From Hyphomonadaceae bacterium (GTDB lineage Bacteria > Pseudomonadota > Alphaproteobacteria > Caulobacterales > Aquidulcibacteraceae): a stretch of 64,000 nucleotides of DNA. Positions 18,095 through 26,975 of the stretch are shown in pieces (the first letter of the stretch is position 1; every line of letters starts with the position of its first letter). The notes beneath the pieces are model-generated. The model searched no databases. It was not told the DNA's origin and was given only the letters and a program-made list of their open reading frames with translations. The stretch lies in the NCBI GenBank assembly GCA_016791425.1, contig JAEUMQ010000001.1, positions 251,138 to 315,137 on the forward strand. The letters are read 5' to 3'. A program made the position numbers and the translations under genes.

Positions 18095-19099
18095 CTAGAG
18101 GTCGCGCCAGGCCCGGTGCGCGCCGAGCGGCGCCGCTTCGTAGATGCCCCGCGCGATCGCCCGCGCCAGGCAATCGGCGGCCAGCGCGCCGATCCGCGCA
18201 AGCGTGAACGGCCGCGGCGCGGCCGGCTCGACCTTGCCGGTGGAAAGCGCGAACACGATGTCGCCGTCGAACGGCGCGAACACCGGCCGGATCGCCCGCG
18301 CGAAACCGGCCGCCGCCATCTGCGCCACGCGCTTCATTTCCGTTTGCGTCAGCGCCACGTCGGTGGCCACCACCGCCAGCGTCGTGTTCGCGCGCGGGCT
18401 GGGTGCGGCCTTCGCGCCGGCCCAATCGTCGGGATCGACAGCCTCCAACGATGGCTTCGCGGCGCCGAATTCGCCATTCATTTCATGCGCCCACGCCCAG
18501 AACGCGCGGCTCCGCGGCATCGTCGTGGAGCCGAAGCAATTCACGCACGCGAGCGCCGCGACGGTCATGCCGTCGCTCACGACGCTGGCCGATCCCTGTC
18601 CGCCTTTCAGCGTTCCGGCGAGCGCGCCGTAGCCTGCGCCCGCATTCCCGAGCCGAACCTCCCGGCTCGCGGCGCGAAACGCCTCCGCGCCGAGCCGATG
18701 ATAGGGCGGCGCCTCGCCCCAATTCTTGTCTCCGCCATTGGCGAGGTCGAACAGGATCGCAGCCGGCACGATCGGCGCTTTCGGCACGCCCGGCGCATCG
18801 CGCAGCGAATAGCCTTTGCCCGCTGCGCCGAGCGCATTGACCACCGCGTCGGCCGCCGCCAGTCCGTACACGGACCCGCCCGCGAGCACGATCGCGTCCA
18901 CCGCCTGCACCAGGTTCCCCGGCTTCAAGGCGACCGTCTCGCGCGTGCCCGGCCCCCCGCCGAACACGTCCGCCGCCGCGATCGCCGGCGCATCCGCGAG
19001 GATCACCGTCACGCCGGTCAGGACCCTGGAATCCTCCGCGCATCCGACGCTGAGGCCCGCGACGTCGGTGAGGGAGTTCGAAGGTCCGGGACGCGACAT
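18095..19099 (-). CDS. P1 family peptidase / NylC-like N-terminal-nucleophile hydrolase
   Basis: A member of the DmpA/BapA/NylC fold (peptidase family S58/P1), which matures by autocleavage to expose an N-terminal nucleophile. Length is 334 aa. Family blocks are NSLTDVAGLSVGCAED, TVILADAPA, DVFGGGPGTRET, VDAIVLAGGSVYGLAAADAV, GSASVVSDGMTVAALACVN and TTLAVVATDVALTQTEMKR. At the expected processing site the residues are Asn238-Thr239, as in the nylon-oligomer hydrolase NylC, not the Gly-Ser of DmpA. Activity on amides or beta-peptides is an inference. There is no signal peptide. Confidence 0.85.
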   Translation of the reverse strand: MSRPGPSNSLTDVAGLSVGCAEDSRVLTGVTVILADAPAIAAADVFGGGPGTRETVALKPGNLVQAVDAIVLAGGSVYGLAAADAVVNALGAAGKGYSLRDAPGVPKAPIVPAAILFDLANGGDKNWGEAPPYHRLGAEAFRAASREVRLGNAGAGYGALAGTLKGGQGSASVVSDGMTVAALACVNCFGSTTMPRSRAFWAWAHEMNGEFGAAKPSLEAVDPDDWAGAKAAPSPRANTTLAVVATDVALTQTEMKRVAQMAAAGFARAIRPVFAPFDGDIVFALSTGKVEPAAPRPFTLARIGALAADCLARAIARGIYEAAPLGAHRAWRDL

Positions 19100-19161
19100 C
19101 TGGAAGCCGATCGGGTGCGTCCTTTTGCGGACGGGGGCTCCAGCCTGTATGAGCTTGCCCC

Positions 19162-20952
19162 ATGGCGTTCAAGCAGATCGGAATTTTACGAACCGCCTTC
19201 GTCGTTTTCGCGGCGCTGGCCCTGGCCGCGACGGCGTCGGCGCAGCCGCGCGAGGCGGTGGTCGCCACCGCCAATCCGCATGCCTCGGAGGCCGCCGCCG
19301 AGATGCTCCGCCGCGGCGGCACAGCGGCGGACGCCGCCATCGCCGCCGAGCTCGTGCTCGGCCTCGTCGAGCCGCAATCCTCCGGCCTGGGCGGCGGCGG
19401 CTTCCTCCTCCATTTCAACGGCGCCACCCGCGCCATCGACGCCTATGACGGCCGCGAGATCGCCCCCGCCGGCGCGACGCCGACCATGTTCCTGAACGCC
19501 GAAGGCGCCCCCATGGGCTTCATGGAGGCGGTGACGAGCGGCCGCTCGATCGGCGCCCCCTCGCTCGTCGCCATGCTCAAGCTGGCGCACGACGCGCACG
19601 GCCGCCTGCCCTGGCGCGTCCTCTTCGAGCCGGCGATCAAGCTCGCCGACGAGGGCTTCGCCGTCTCGCCCCGCCTCAACCGCCTCATCACGATGGCGAT
19701 CGCCCGCGGCGGCCTCACGGTCGATCCGGCCGCGCGCGCCTACCTCACAGACGCCGACGGCGCCCCGCTCGCGGTCGGCGCCGTGCTCAAGAACCCGGCC
19801 TACGCCGAGACGCTGCGCGAGCTGTCCCGCAATCCCCGCGCGCTCGCCGGCGGACGCCTGGCGCGCGCCATCGTCAACGCCGCGCACGCCGATCCGATTC
19901 CCGGAGCGCTCACCTATTCGGACCTGCGCCGCGTGAAGCCGCGCCGTCTCTCGCCCGTGTGCGGCCCGTTCCGCCGTTATCTCGTCTGCTCCATGCCGCC
20001 GCCGAGTTCGGGCGGCGTCGCCGTGATCGAACTTCTGGGCCTCTATGCGCGCGCCGCGGTGGTTCCGGAGGACAAGGACGACGCGGAGGATTGGTCCGCG
20101 TTCCTGTGGGCGAGCCGCCTCGCCTATGCCGACCGCGATTTCTACGTCGCCGACGACCGCTTCGTGCCGGTGCCGACCCGCCAATTGCTCGCCCGCGACT
20201 ATCTCGACCAGCGCTTCCGCGAGATCGATCTCGCGCGCGCCCCGCGCGGCGTGGCGCCGGGCGATCCCGGCCGCGCAACGGGCGGCCTGCCCTTGATCGA
20301 CATGTGGGGCCGCGACACGACCAACGAGGCGCCCGGCACCACGCACATGTCGATCATGGACCATGCCGGCAACGTCGTGGCGCTCACCGCCACGGTGGAA
20401 TCCGTGTTCGGCTCGCAGCGCATGGCCGCCGGCTTCTTCCTCAACAATCAGCTCACGGACTTTTCCTTCCGCCCCGAGATCAACGGCAAGCCGGTGGCGA
20501 ACGCCGTCGCGCCCGGCAAGGCGCCGCGCTCGTCCATGGCCCCGACCATCATCTTGACGCCGGACGGAAACTTCTACGCTGCGATCGGCTCGCCCGGCGG
20601 CTCGGCCATCATCGCTTACGTGGCGCGCACCATTGTCGGCTTCACCGATTGGGGCCTCTCCATGCAGGACGCGATCGATGTCGGCCACATCATCGCCGCC
20701 GGCCCCGTGGCGCGCCGCGAAGCGCGTCGCGTGCCCGCGCCGCTCGTGCGCACGCTCGCCTCCCGCGGCTGGAGCCTGCGCGAATCCGAGGCCGAGGACA
20801 GCGGCCTGCACGGCCTGCGCGTCACCTCGAACGGCGTCGAAGGCGGCGCCGATCCGCGCCGCGAGGGCGTCGTCATCCGCGTGCCGCCGCCGGTTCCCGC
20901 CGCAACCCTCCCTGCGCCGTTGCCAGACGCCGCTGCCGCGCCGACCCGGTAG
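19162..20952 (+). CDS. ggt: Gamma-glutamyltransferase (glutathione hydrolase)
   Basis: A periplasmic Ntn-hydrolase that cleaves glutathione and other gamma-glutamyl compounds. Length is 596 aa, close to the family norm. The N-terminus is a Sec signal ending near ATASAQP. The large-subunit block PQSSGLGGGGFLLHF is present. The autoprocessing and catalytic site is Thr393 at GTTHMSIMDHAGNVVALTATV, and AIGSPGGSAII completes the substrate pocket. The C-terminal tail is Pro/Ala-rich. It is divergent from the P1-family hydrolase, with a 62-bp intergenic region that must hold both promoters. Confidence 0.93.
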   Translation: MAFKQIGILRTAFVVFAALALAATASAQPREAVVATANPHASEAAAEMLRRGGTAADAAIAAELVLGLVEPQSSGLGGGGFLLHFNGATRAIDAYDGREIAPAGATPTMFLNAEGAPMGFMEAVTSGRSIGAPSLVAMLKLAHDAHGRLPWRVLFEPAIKLADEGFAVSPRLNRLITMAIARGGLTVDPAARAYLTDADGAPLAVGAVLKNPAYAETLRELSRNPRALAGGRLARAIVNAAHADPIPGALTYSDLRRVKPRRLSPVCGPFRRYLVCSMPPPSSGGVAVIELLGLYARAAVVPEDKDDAEDWSAFLWASRLAYADRDFYVADDRFVPVPTRQLLARDYLDQRFREIDLARAPRGVAPGDPGRATGGLPLIDMWGRDTTNEAPGTTHMSIMDHAGNVVALTATVESVFGSQRMAAGFFLNNQLTDFSFRPEINGKPVANAVAPGKAPRSSMAPTIILTPDGNFYAAIGSPGGSAIIAYVARTIVGFTDWGLSMQDAIDVGHIIAAGPVARREARRVPAPLVRTLASRGWSLRESEAEDSGLHGLRVTSNGVEGGADPRREGVVIRVPPPVPAATLPAPLPDAAAAPTR

Positions 20953-20964
20953 CCGGACATGCGT

Positions 20965-20987
20965 CCCCTCCCCCTTGAGGGGAGGGG
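20965..20987. terminator. GC-rich hairpin between convergent ggt and sensor kinase
   Basis: A perfect 9-bp stem CCCCTCCCC / GGGGAGGGG with a 5-nt loop, followed on the plus strand by TAGGGGGTGGGG. A nearly identical stem lies at 56398-56420, so this is a dispersed element that may act as a bidirectional terminator here. Confidence 0.55.
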
Positions 20988-21058
20988 GTAGGGGGTGGGG
21001 TGACCCGCCGCGCCGCCCGTTCTCCGCAAACCTCCGAACACGGAAGATCGCGCTTTCA

Positions 21059-22480
21059 TCAAGCGCTCGGCAGCGTGATCTCGAACACCGAGCCCTCCGG
21101 CCCGGTCGCCGCCAGCTGCACGTCCCCGCCCTGCGCGCGCGCCAGCTCCCGCGCGATCGCCAGCCCCAGCCCCGCCCCGTCGGCGCGATCGGCGCTGACG
21201 AACGCTTCGAACAGCCGCTCGCGCGCGGCTTCGCGCACGCCCGGCCCCTTGTCGCGGATGGCCACCACGATCGCGCCGTCGCGCCGCTCGGCCCTGGCCA
21301 CGACCGCGTCGGGCGCCTCCGCATTGCCGCCCGCCACCGCCTGCGCGGCATTGCGCACGAGATTGACCAGGATCCGATGCACATGGTCGCTGTCCGCGAT
21401 CGCCGCCAGATCGGCCTGCGCCTCGATCCGCCGCGCCAGCGCCGGATAGCCCGCCAGCGCATCCTCGAAAGCCTCTTCGATCGCGCCGCGCACATCGATG
21501 CGCTTGAGCACCGGCGCGGCCTCTTCCGACTTGCCGTACCGCAGCGCCGCCGCCGCCAGCCCCGCCGCCCGTCCGATCGCGCGCTCGAGCCGCGGCGCCG
21601 CCTGCCGTACGCCCGGATCCTCCGACCTTCCCAAACGCTCCGCCACCAGCTGCGCGGTGGAGAGCGCATTCCTGAGATCATGCGCGATGCGCGCCATAGC
21701 CGCCCCAAGCGAAGCGAGGTGCTCCCGCTGCCGCAAGCTCGCCCGCACGTGCCCGGCCATATCGGCGGCGGCGCGGTCCGCGCGCGCGATCTCGTCGCTG
21801 CCCCTCGGCGGCTCGGAGAAGATGGACGCATCCTCCGGCGCATCGCGGAACCGCTCGATCCGCTGTGTCAGGCGCCGCGCGGGGCGCACGAAGAACCAGG
21901 TGAGCAGCGTGTAGACGCAGGCGCCCGCGAGCGCCGACACAGCCGTCGAGGCAAGCGCCAACCGCCCGGCGTACGCCATCACCTCGCGCTTCAGCGGCGC
22001 CTCGTTGAACACGATCTCGATGAAATCTCCCGTCTCGAATCGCGGCTCGGCCATCACCCGCAGCACGCGTCCTTGCTGCGCGAAGAGCGTGCCGAACGCC
22101 CAGCCGAATCGCGTGAACACGCTGGCGTTGCGGTAGTCGAACGTGACGAGCGCGTCGATCTCATGCGGCGCGCCTGAATCGAGCAGGAGCTCGCGCGCGC
22201 CCTCCCGCCGCATCGCGATGCGCCGCACCTCCGCGTTCTCCAGAAGCTCCACCTGCAGCGGCGCGGCGAGCTCCGGCGCCGCCTCGAGCGCCAGCGCCGC
22301 GGTCTGCGCCAGGTTGATCCGGTCCCGCACGCGCAGCTCATGGAACGCCGCCACGGTCGGCGCGAAGATCAGCAGCTCCGCGAACAGCACGACCGCTGCG
22401 GTGAACGCCAGCAGCCGACCCGCCAGCCCCTCGAAGAAGCCGCGCACGCCGCGCACGAAATCGAGCAGCGCCGCGCTCAT
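21059..22480 (-). CDS. Sensor histidine kinase
   Basis: A membrane-bound two-component sensor of 473 aa. TM1 is at about residues 23-45, a periplasmic domain follows to about 172, TM2 spans about 173-197, and a HAMP region begins with FVRPARRLTQRIERF. The dimerisation/phosphoacceptor helix has His267 in ARIAHDLRNALSTAQLV. The ATPase has an N-box (NLVRNAAQA), G1 (DKGPGV) and G2 (GAGLGLAIA). No response regulator is nearby, so it is an orphan in this window. Its ATG overlaps the upstream VTT-domain gene stop by 4 bp. Confidence 0.92.
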   Translation of the reverse strand: MSAALLDFVRGVRGFFEGLAGRLLAFTAAVVLFAELLIFAPTVAAFHELRVRDRINLAQTAALALEAAPELAAPLQVELLENAEVRRIAMRREGARELLLDSGAPHEIDALVTFDYRNASVFTRFGWAFGTLFAQQGRVLRVMAEPRFETGDFIEIVFNEAPLKREVMAYAGRLALASTAVSALAGACVYTLLTWFFVRPARRLTQRIERFRDAPEDASIFSEPPRGSDEIARADRAAADMAGHVRASLRQREHLASLGAAMARIAHDLRNALSTAQLVAERLGRSEDPGVRQAAPRLERAIGRAAGLAAAALRYGKSEEAAPVLKRIDVRGAIEEAFEDALAGYPALARRIEAQADLAAIADSDHVHRILVNLVRNAAQAVAGGNAEAPDAVVARAERRDGAIVVAIRDKGPGVREAARERLFEAFVSADRADGAGLGLAIARELARAQGGDVQLAATGPEGSVFEITLPSA

Positions 22481-23220
22481 CGGCGCCGCGCGCGCCGACG
22501 CAGCCAAACCGCCGCGAGCATGAGCGCGGCGAGCCCCAGCAGCGGCGCCAGATATTCCGGCCGCAGGAGCGCCGTCCGCAGCGAGACCTCCCGCTCCAAG
22601 AGCGCCCCCGCGCCGGCGCCGAGCGCGGCATAGATCATTGTCGCCGGCGCCGCGCCGATCAGGCTCGCCAGCACGAAGTCGCGAACCTTCATCCGCGCCG
22701 CCGCCGCCGCCAGCGTCACCGCCGCGGTGGGAAACACCGGCGCGAGCCTGAGCGCCATCAGCGAGAGGAGCTCATCGCCGCGAAAGCCCTCCTCGATCCA
22801 GCGCAGCGCGCCCCCGAGCGTCGGCGAGGCGAGCGCCGCCTCCCGCGCATGCCGCGCCGCCAGGAAGAAGACGAGCCCGCCCGCAGTCGCCCCGACCAGC
22901 GACAGCGCCGCCCCCGTCCACAGGCCGAAGAGGAGCCCCCCCGCGAAGCTCATCACGAATACGATCGGAAAGCCGATCGCCATCGCCCCAGCCACCGACC
23001 CTGTGAACGCCCCCGCCGCGAGCAACGGGTTCCGCGCCGTCCAGTCCGCCAGCGCAGCGTGATGCGCGCGCAGCACCTGCACCGAAACCAGCTCGCGAAT
23101 GTCGCTGAAAAGCACCAGTCCCAGCAGCCCGAGGAGCGCGGCCAAGGGCCACAGCCGGCGCCATGATCGCGCGGAGGACCGTCCGTCCGCGGACTTCGGC
23201 GCAGTGTCCTGTGGGGCCAT
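22477..23220 (-). CDS. VTT domain / TVP38-TMEM64 (DedA-like) membrane protein
   Basis: A 247-aa polytopic inner-membrane protein. After a cytoplasmic N-terminus comes TM1 (WPLAALLGLLGLVLF). The VTT core has the conserved FPIVFVMSFAGGLLFGLWTG and GATAGGLVFFLAARH segments and the RLAPVFPTAAVTLAAA re-entrant motif. Family members are scramblase- or transporter-like. It forms a two-gene ATGA-overlapped unit with the sensor kinase, so a membrane-related signal is possible but unproven. The C-terminus is very basic (LRRRARRR). Confidence 0.87.
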   Translation of the reverse strand: MAPQDTAPKSADGRSSARSWRRLWPLAALLGLLGLVLFSDIRELVSVQVLRAHHAALADWTARNPLLAAGAFTGSVAGAMAIGFPIVFVMSFAGGLLFGLWTGAALSLVGATAGGLVFFLAARHAREAALASPTLGGALRWIEEGFRGDELLSLMALRLAPVFPTAAVTLAAAAARMKVRDFVLASLIGAAPATMIYAALGAGAGALLEREVSLRTALLRPEYLAPLLGLAALMLAAVWLRRRARRR

Positions 23221-23328
23221 CGCCTTTACGTAGCCCGATTGCGGCCACGCTTTGAAGCGTGTTCGGCAAACCCGACCTTGACGCCGACCGGCCCGGGGGA
23301 GTACCAGCGCGCCTCTTGTATCTCTGCC

Positions 23329-23913
23329 ATGACCGACGAGGCGAAACGTGGCCACGAAGCGGACCTATCAGCCCAGCAAGCTGGTGCGCAAACGCCGGCA
23401 CGGCTTCCGCTCGCGCATGGCGACGGTCGGCGGCCGGAAGGTCTTGTCGCGCCGCCGCGCGAAGGGCCGCAAGCGTCTCTGCGCTTAGGCCTGGGCCCTA
23501 AAACCAGCCGAAAGCGGGCCCCCAAGCGGGGATCCGGCCGGGCCGCGCCGACGCCCCGGATCGAGCGCCTGCGCACCCGCAGCCAGTTCCTGCTTGTCCG
23601 CACCGGCGCCAAGGCCGTCCGCCCCAGCCTGCTCCTTGAGGCGCGCCGGCGCCCCCCATCCGCATCCGGGGCGGGCCCCGCCCCCATCGGGATCGGCTTT
23701 ACCGCCACCAAGAAGATCGGCGACGCCGTCGCCCGCAACCGCGCCCGCCGCCGGCTCCGCGAGGCGGCCCGCCAGCTCCTCCCCCGGCACGGGCTGGCCG
23801 GAGTGGATTACGTCCTGGTGGCGCGGGCCGGGACGCTGACCGCGCCCTGGGCCAGCTTGCTTGACGATCTTGGAAAGGCGCTGCTAAGCGTCCGCGACGA
23901 GGTGCGGCCTTGA
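23329..23913 (+). CDS. rnpA: Ribonuclease P protein component; frame extends across all of rpmH
   Basis: The protein cofactor of RNase P, needed for tRNA 5' maturation. The conserved part lies at 23560-23913 (117 aa): [40 protein letters not shown], the RNR signature [12 protein letters not shown], and [10 protein letters not shown]. The frame has no ATG, GTG or TTG between 23332 and that conserved region. The nearest ordinary start is ATG 23329, 19 bp before the rpmH start, which would give a 194-aa product with rpmH nested in another frame. A non-canonical start (CTG or ATC) just before the conserved region is the alternative. The C-terminal function call is secure; the start is not. Confidence 0.85.
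   Translation: MTDEAKRGHEADLSAQQAGAQTPARLPLAHGDGRRPEGLVAPPREGPQASLRLGLGPKTSRKRAPKRGSGRAAPTPRIERLRTRSQFLLVRTGAKAVRPSLLLEARRRPPSASGAGPAPIGIGFTATKKIGDAVARNRARRRLREAARQLLPRHGLAGVDYVLVARAGTLTAPWASLLDDLGKALLSVRDEVRP
23348..23488 (+). CDS. rpmH: 50S ribosomal protein L34
   Basis: The smallest large-subunit ribosomal protein, 46 aa. It starts at GTG 23348 and reads [20 protein letters not shown], then [20 protein letters not shown] and KRLCA, an almost perfect L34 with a two-residue N-terminal extension over the usual MKRT start. A GAGG-type ribosome-binding site sits about 9 bp upstream. It begins the conserved rpmH-rnpA-yidC group. Confidence 0.97.
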   Translation: MATKRTYQPSKLVRKRRHGFRSRMATVGGRKVLSRRRAKGRKRLCA

Positions 23914-23959
23914 GCCCCGGCGGCAGATGCCCGACGCTCCGGCGACGTCCCGACTCCCC

Positions 23960-24009
23960 AGGCCGGTTTTAGCAAATGCGTGGAGCGGTTTTCCGTGAGA
24001 AGCCGGCCT
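23960..24009. repeat. Palindromic element, diverged relative of the 40.5-kb repeats
   Basis: A 50-bp imperfect palindrome with perfect outer arms AGGCCGG / CCGGCCT and an internal GCGGTTTTCCGTGAGAAG stretch. That stretch resembles GCGGTTTTCGGATAAGAAA of the triple repeat at 40501-40668. It lies in the leader of yidC. Confidence 0.55.
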
Positions 24010-24050
24010 GATCTTCGAGTCTGCCTGAACTGCGAATTCTGAAAGCGACG

Positions 24051-25910
24051 ATGATGCAAAACCGGCTCGGCCCGGAACCCGGCGATACGCGCAACCTGAT
24101 CCTGGCGATCGCGCTCTCGATGATCGTCATGTTCGGGTTCGACTATTTCTTCGTGCGCCCGCAGCGGACCGCAGCCGAGGCCGAGCGCCAGGCCGCGGCG
24201 GTCCAGCAGCAGCAGCAGGCGCCCGAGGCGCCGGCCGAGCGCACGCCGGACGAGGCCGTGGCCGATACCCGCGCCCAGCGCGTGCCGGTCGCCACCCCGA
24301 CTCTCGCCGGCTCGATCCTGCTCGCCGGCGCCCGCATCGACGATCTCTCGCTCACCCAATACCATCGCACCATCGACCGCGAGAGCCCGTCCGTGACCCT
24401 GCTTGCGCCGCGCGGCGCGGTCGGCGGCGCCGACGCCTTCTTCGGCTGGGAGGCCCGCGACGGCGCCTCCGCGCTCGCCGACACATCGAGCCTCTGGACC
24501 GCGCCGGCGGGCGCGCGCCTGACGCCCGAAACCCCGCTCACGCTTACCCTCGCGGCCGACGGCATCGAGATCACCCGCGTGATCAGCGTCGATGCGCGTT
24601 CGATGCTCACCATCGAGGACCGCGTCCGCAACATGGGCGACCGTCCGCGCGAGTTACGCCCCTATGGCGTTGCGCGCCGCCAGAACAAGCCGCTCGACTA
24701 CGTCCAGAATCCGATCGTCCATCAAGGCATGACCGGCGTGTTCGGTCCCGAGCAGCGCCTGCATGAAGTGCGCTTCCAAACCGCCGAGACGCACGCGAAG
24801 GACAAGACACGCGGCCGCAAGGGCGACGAGGCGCGCATCCTCGAGCTGCAGGGCCGCGGCGGCTGGCTCGGCCTCTCCGACCATTATTGGTTGACCGCGC
24901 TCATCCCCGATCAGCGCGAAGAGATCGACGGCTTCTACGACAGCCGCAACGAAACCGGCTTCACCGATTTCCGCGCCGCCTATCGCGGCGCCTGGCGCAC
25001 GTTGCAGCCCGATTCCGAGATCGTCTACACCCAGCGCCTGTTCGCCGGCGCCAAGACGGTGGAGGTGCTGCAGGATTATCAGAAGACGCTGCAGATCCCC
25101 GATTTCGACAAAGCCGTCGACTGGGGGAATTTCTGGTTCCTGACCCGGCCCTTCTTTTCGCTGCTGCACTATTTCGGAACGCTGGTGGGCAATTTCGGCC
25201 TCGGCATCCTGCTCACCACCGTGGTGGTGAAGCTCGTCCTCTTCCCGCTCGTCTACCAGTCGAACGTGGCGATGACGAAGCTGCGCAAGCTGCAGCCGAA
25301 GATGCAGGAGATCCAGCAGCGCTTCGCCGCCGACAAGCCGCGCCAGCAGCAGGAGATGATCCGGCTCTACCAGACCGAGAAGATCAATCCGGTCGCCGGC
25401 TGCGTGCCCATCCTCCTGCAGATTCCGGTCTTCTTCTCGCTCTACAAGGTGCTGACCGTCACCATCGAGATGCGCCACGCGCCGTTCTTCGGCTGGATCC
25501 ATGATCTGTCGGCGCGCGATTCCTCGAACATCTTCTCGCTCTTCGGCCTGCTGCCCGCCATCGGCGTTCCGTTCCCGGACGGAATCCCGCTGCTCGGGCA
25601 ATTCCTGCACCTGGGCGCCTTCCCGATCGCCTACGGGCTTTCGATGTGGGCGCTGCAGGCGCTGTCGCCCCCGCCGACCGATCCCACCCAGGCCGCGATC
25701 TTCCGCTGGCTGCCGATCATCTTCACCTTCATGTTCGCCGGCTTCGCGATCGGGATGGTGATCTACTGGACCTGGTCGAACACGCTCTCGATCATCCAGC
25801 AATACGTCATCATGCGCCGCATGGGCGTCGAGACCGAGCTCGACAAATGGATCGCCAAGCGCCTTGCGCAGGCCAAGAAGGACAGCGCCCCCGCCACGCC
25901 CGCTGAGTGA
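24051..25910 (+). CDS. yidC: Membrane protein insertase YidC (Oxa1 family)
   Basis: Inserts and folds inner-membrane proteins, alone or with SecYEG. At 619 aa it has the Gram-negative architecture: TM1 (NLILAIALSMIVMFGFDYFF), a large periplasmic beta-domain (about residues 60-350), then a five-helix core from FWFLTRPFFSLLHYFG. The core contains GNFGLGILLTTVVVKLVLFP, the coiled hairpin SNVAMTKLRKLQPKMQEI, and GCVPILLQIPVFFSLYKVL. The conserved positively charged groove Arg is probably in TKLRKLQPK or nearby. It starts ATGATG; the second ATG (24054) is an equal candidate. yidD is absent between rnpA and yidC. Confidence 0.97.
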   Translation: MMQNRLGPEPGDTRNLILAIALSMIVMFGFDYFFVRPQRTAAEAERQAAAVQQQQQAPEAPAERTPDEAVADTRAQRVPVATPTLAGSILLAGARIDDLSLTQYHRTIDRESPSVTLLAPRGAVGGADAFFGWEARDGASALADTSSLWTAPAGARLTPETPLTLTLAADGIEITRVISVDARSMLTIEDRVRNMGDRPRELRPYGVARRQNKPLDYVQNPIVHQGMTGVFGPEQRLHEVRFQTAETHAKDKTRGRKGDEARILELQGRGGWLGLSDHYWLTALIPDQREEIDGFYDSRNETGFTDFRAAYRGAWRTLQPDSEIVYTQRLFAGAKTVEVLQDYQKTLQIPDFDKAVDWGNFWFLTRPFFSLLHYFGTLVGNFGLGILLTTVVVKLVLFPLVYQSNVAMTKLRKLQPKMQEIQQRFAADKPRQQQEMIRLYQTEKINPVAGCVPILLQIPVFFSLYKVLTVTIEMRHAPFFGWIHDLSARDSSNIFSLFGLLPAIGVPFPDGIPLLGQFLHLGAFPIAYGLSMWALQALSPPPTDPTQAAIFRWLPIIFTFMFAGFAIGMVIYWTWSNTLSIIQQYVIMRRMGVETELDKWIAKRLAQAKKDSAPATPAE

Positions 25911-25918
25911 GCGCCCGA

Positions 25919-26878
25919 TCAGACCGTCGCGAAGAAGTGCGCCGCGGCGCCGCGCAGGCTCGCCTGCTCATCTTTCAGCAGCCGCACCGGCGTGTCGGCC
26001 AGATAGAGCGTCATCAGGCCGCGCCGATGGAACCGCTGTTGGAACGACGGGTGCAGAAGATAGGGCTCAAGCTGCACCGCGACGCGTCCCGCGATCACTG
26101 CGCCGCCGCGCGCGCCGAACGCGAGACAGGCATTGCCCGCGAACGTCGCCATCGAGCGCGCGGCGATCATGCACGCCCGCGCGGCGGGCCCTCCCGGCGC
26201 CGTTCGCGCCTCGGCCGCGACATCGGCGAACCTGCTCAATGTCGGTGTCTGCCCCGCCATCCGCGACAGATGCCGGTACGTCTCCACGATGCCCGCCTCG
26301 CACACGATGTCCTCGAAGGTGACATAGTTCTGCAGCGGCAAGCCGAGGCGCCAGATCTCCGCCTCCTCCAGATCGCTGGGCGCGTAGGCCTGATGGCCGC
26401 CCTCGCTCTCCTGCACGAACCACGTCCCGTCGCGTTGGCGCATCCACGCCATGCCGAGCCCGGTCGCCGGACGCATGATCGCGATCGCCGCCCCCGGATC
26501 GCCATGCCCGCCGACGAGTTCGACGAATGTCTCGGGCGCGCATTCCGGCACGCCCCTCGCGAGCGCGACGCAATCGTTGAGCAGCACGACGCGCTCCAGC
26601 CCGAACGAGCGCTTCATGCGGCGCGCGGAGAGGGTGAAGCTTTCCTTGGTCAGCCGCGCCGCGCCGTCCTCGACCGGCCCGCCGACCGCGAGCGCGGCGT
26701 CCTTCTCCTCAGGACACGCCTCGCTCCGGAAGCGCTCGAATCGTTCTTCGAACGCTGCAAGATCGCCGCGCTCGAAACGCATCTCGTGCGTGATCTCGAT
26801 TGCTCCGCCCGGTCGTCTGCTCGCACGCGCCAGACGCGCGTGGTTTCCTTCGAGTTCACCGACGATGATATGCTGCAC
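25919..26878 (-). CDS. Glucokinase family protein with degenerate phosphate-binding motif
   Basis: Related to bacterial glucokinase (ATP:glucose 6-phosphotransferase), 319 aa with a GTG start. Recognisable blocks are [11 protein letters not shown] with catalytic Asp102, [30 protein letters not shown] and a C-terminal [13 protein letters not shown]. The N-terminal phosphate loop, normally G-D-I-G-G-T-N-A-R, reads GELEGNHAR, with Asp replaced by Glu and the Gly-Gly-Thr lost. Kinase activity is therefore uncertain. It is on the minus strand, inserted between yidC and engB. Confidence 0.75.
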   Translation of the reverse strand: MQHIIVGELEGNHARLARASRRPGGAIEITHEMRFERGDLAAFEERFERFRSEACPEEKDAALAVGGPVEDGAARLTKESFTLSARRMKRSFGLERVVLLNDCVALARGVPECAPETFVELVGGHGDPGAAIAIMRPATGLGMAWMRQRDGTWFVQESEGGHQAYAPSDLEEAEIWRLGLPLQNYVTFEDIVCEAGIVETYRHLSRMAGQTPTLSRFADVAAEARTAPGGPAARACMIAARSMATFAGNACLAFGARGGAVIAGRVAVQLEPYLLHPSFQQRFHRRGLMTLYLADTPVRLLKDEQASLRGAAAHFFATV

Positions 26879-26975
26879 GGTGTTGTCCCCGCGCGGTTCT
26901 TGTCCCGACCGCGGGACCGTAGGAAGGAATCGCCGCGGATGCAATTCCAGCGCGAGACCGGTGCGGATCGGCGCG

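Noticed and set aside
19186..21843. An 885-codon minus-strand frame opposite ggt
   Set aside because: It is the reverse complement of ggt and of the sensor kinase in the wrong frame; its composition is repetitive Arg/Ala/Gly and it lacks motifs.
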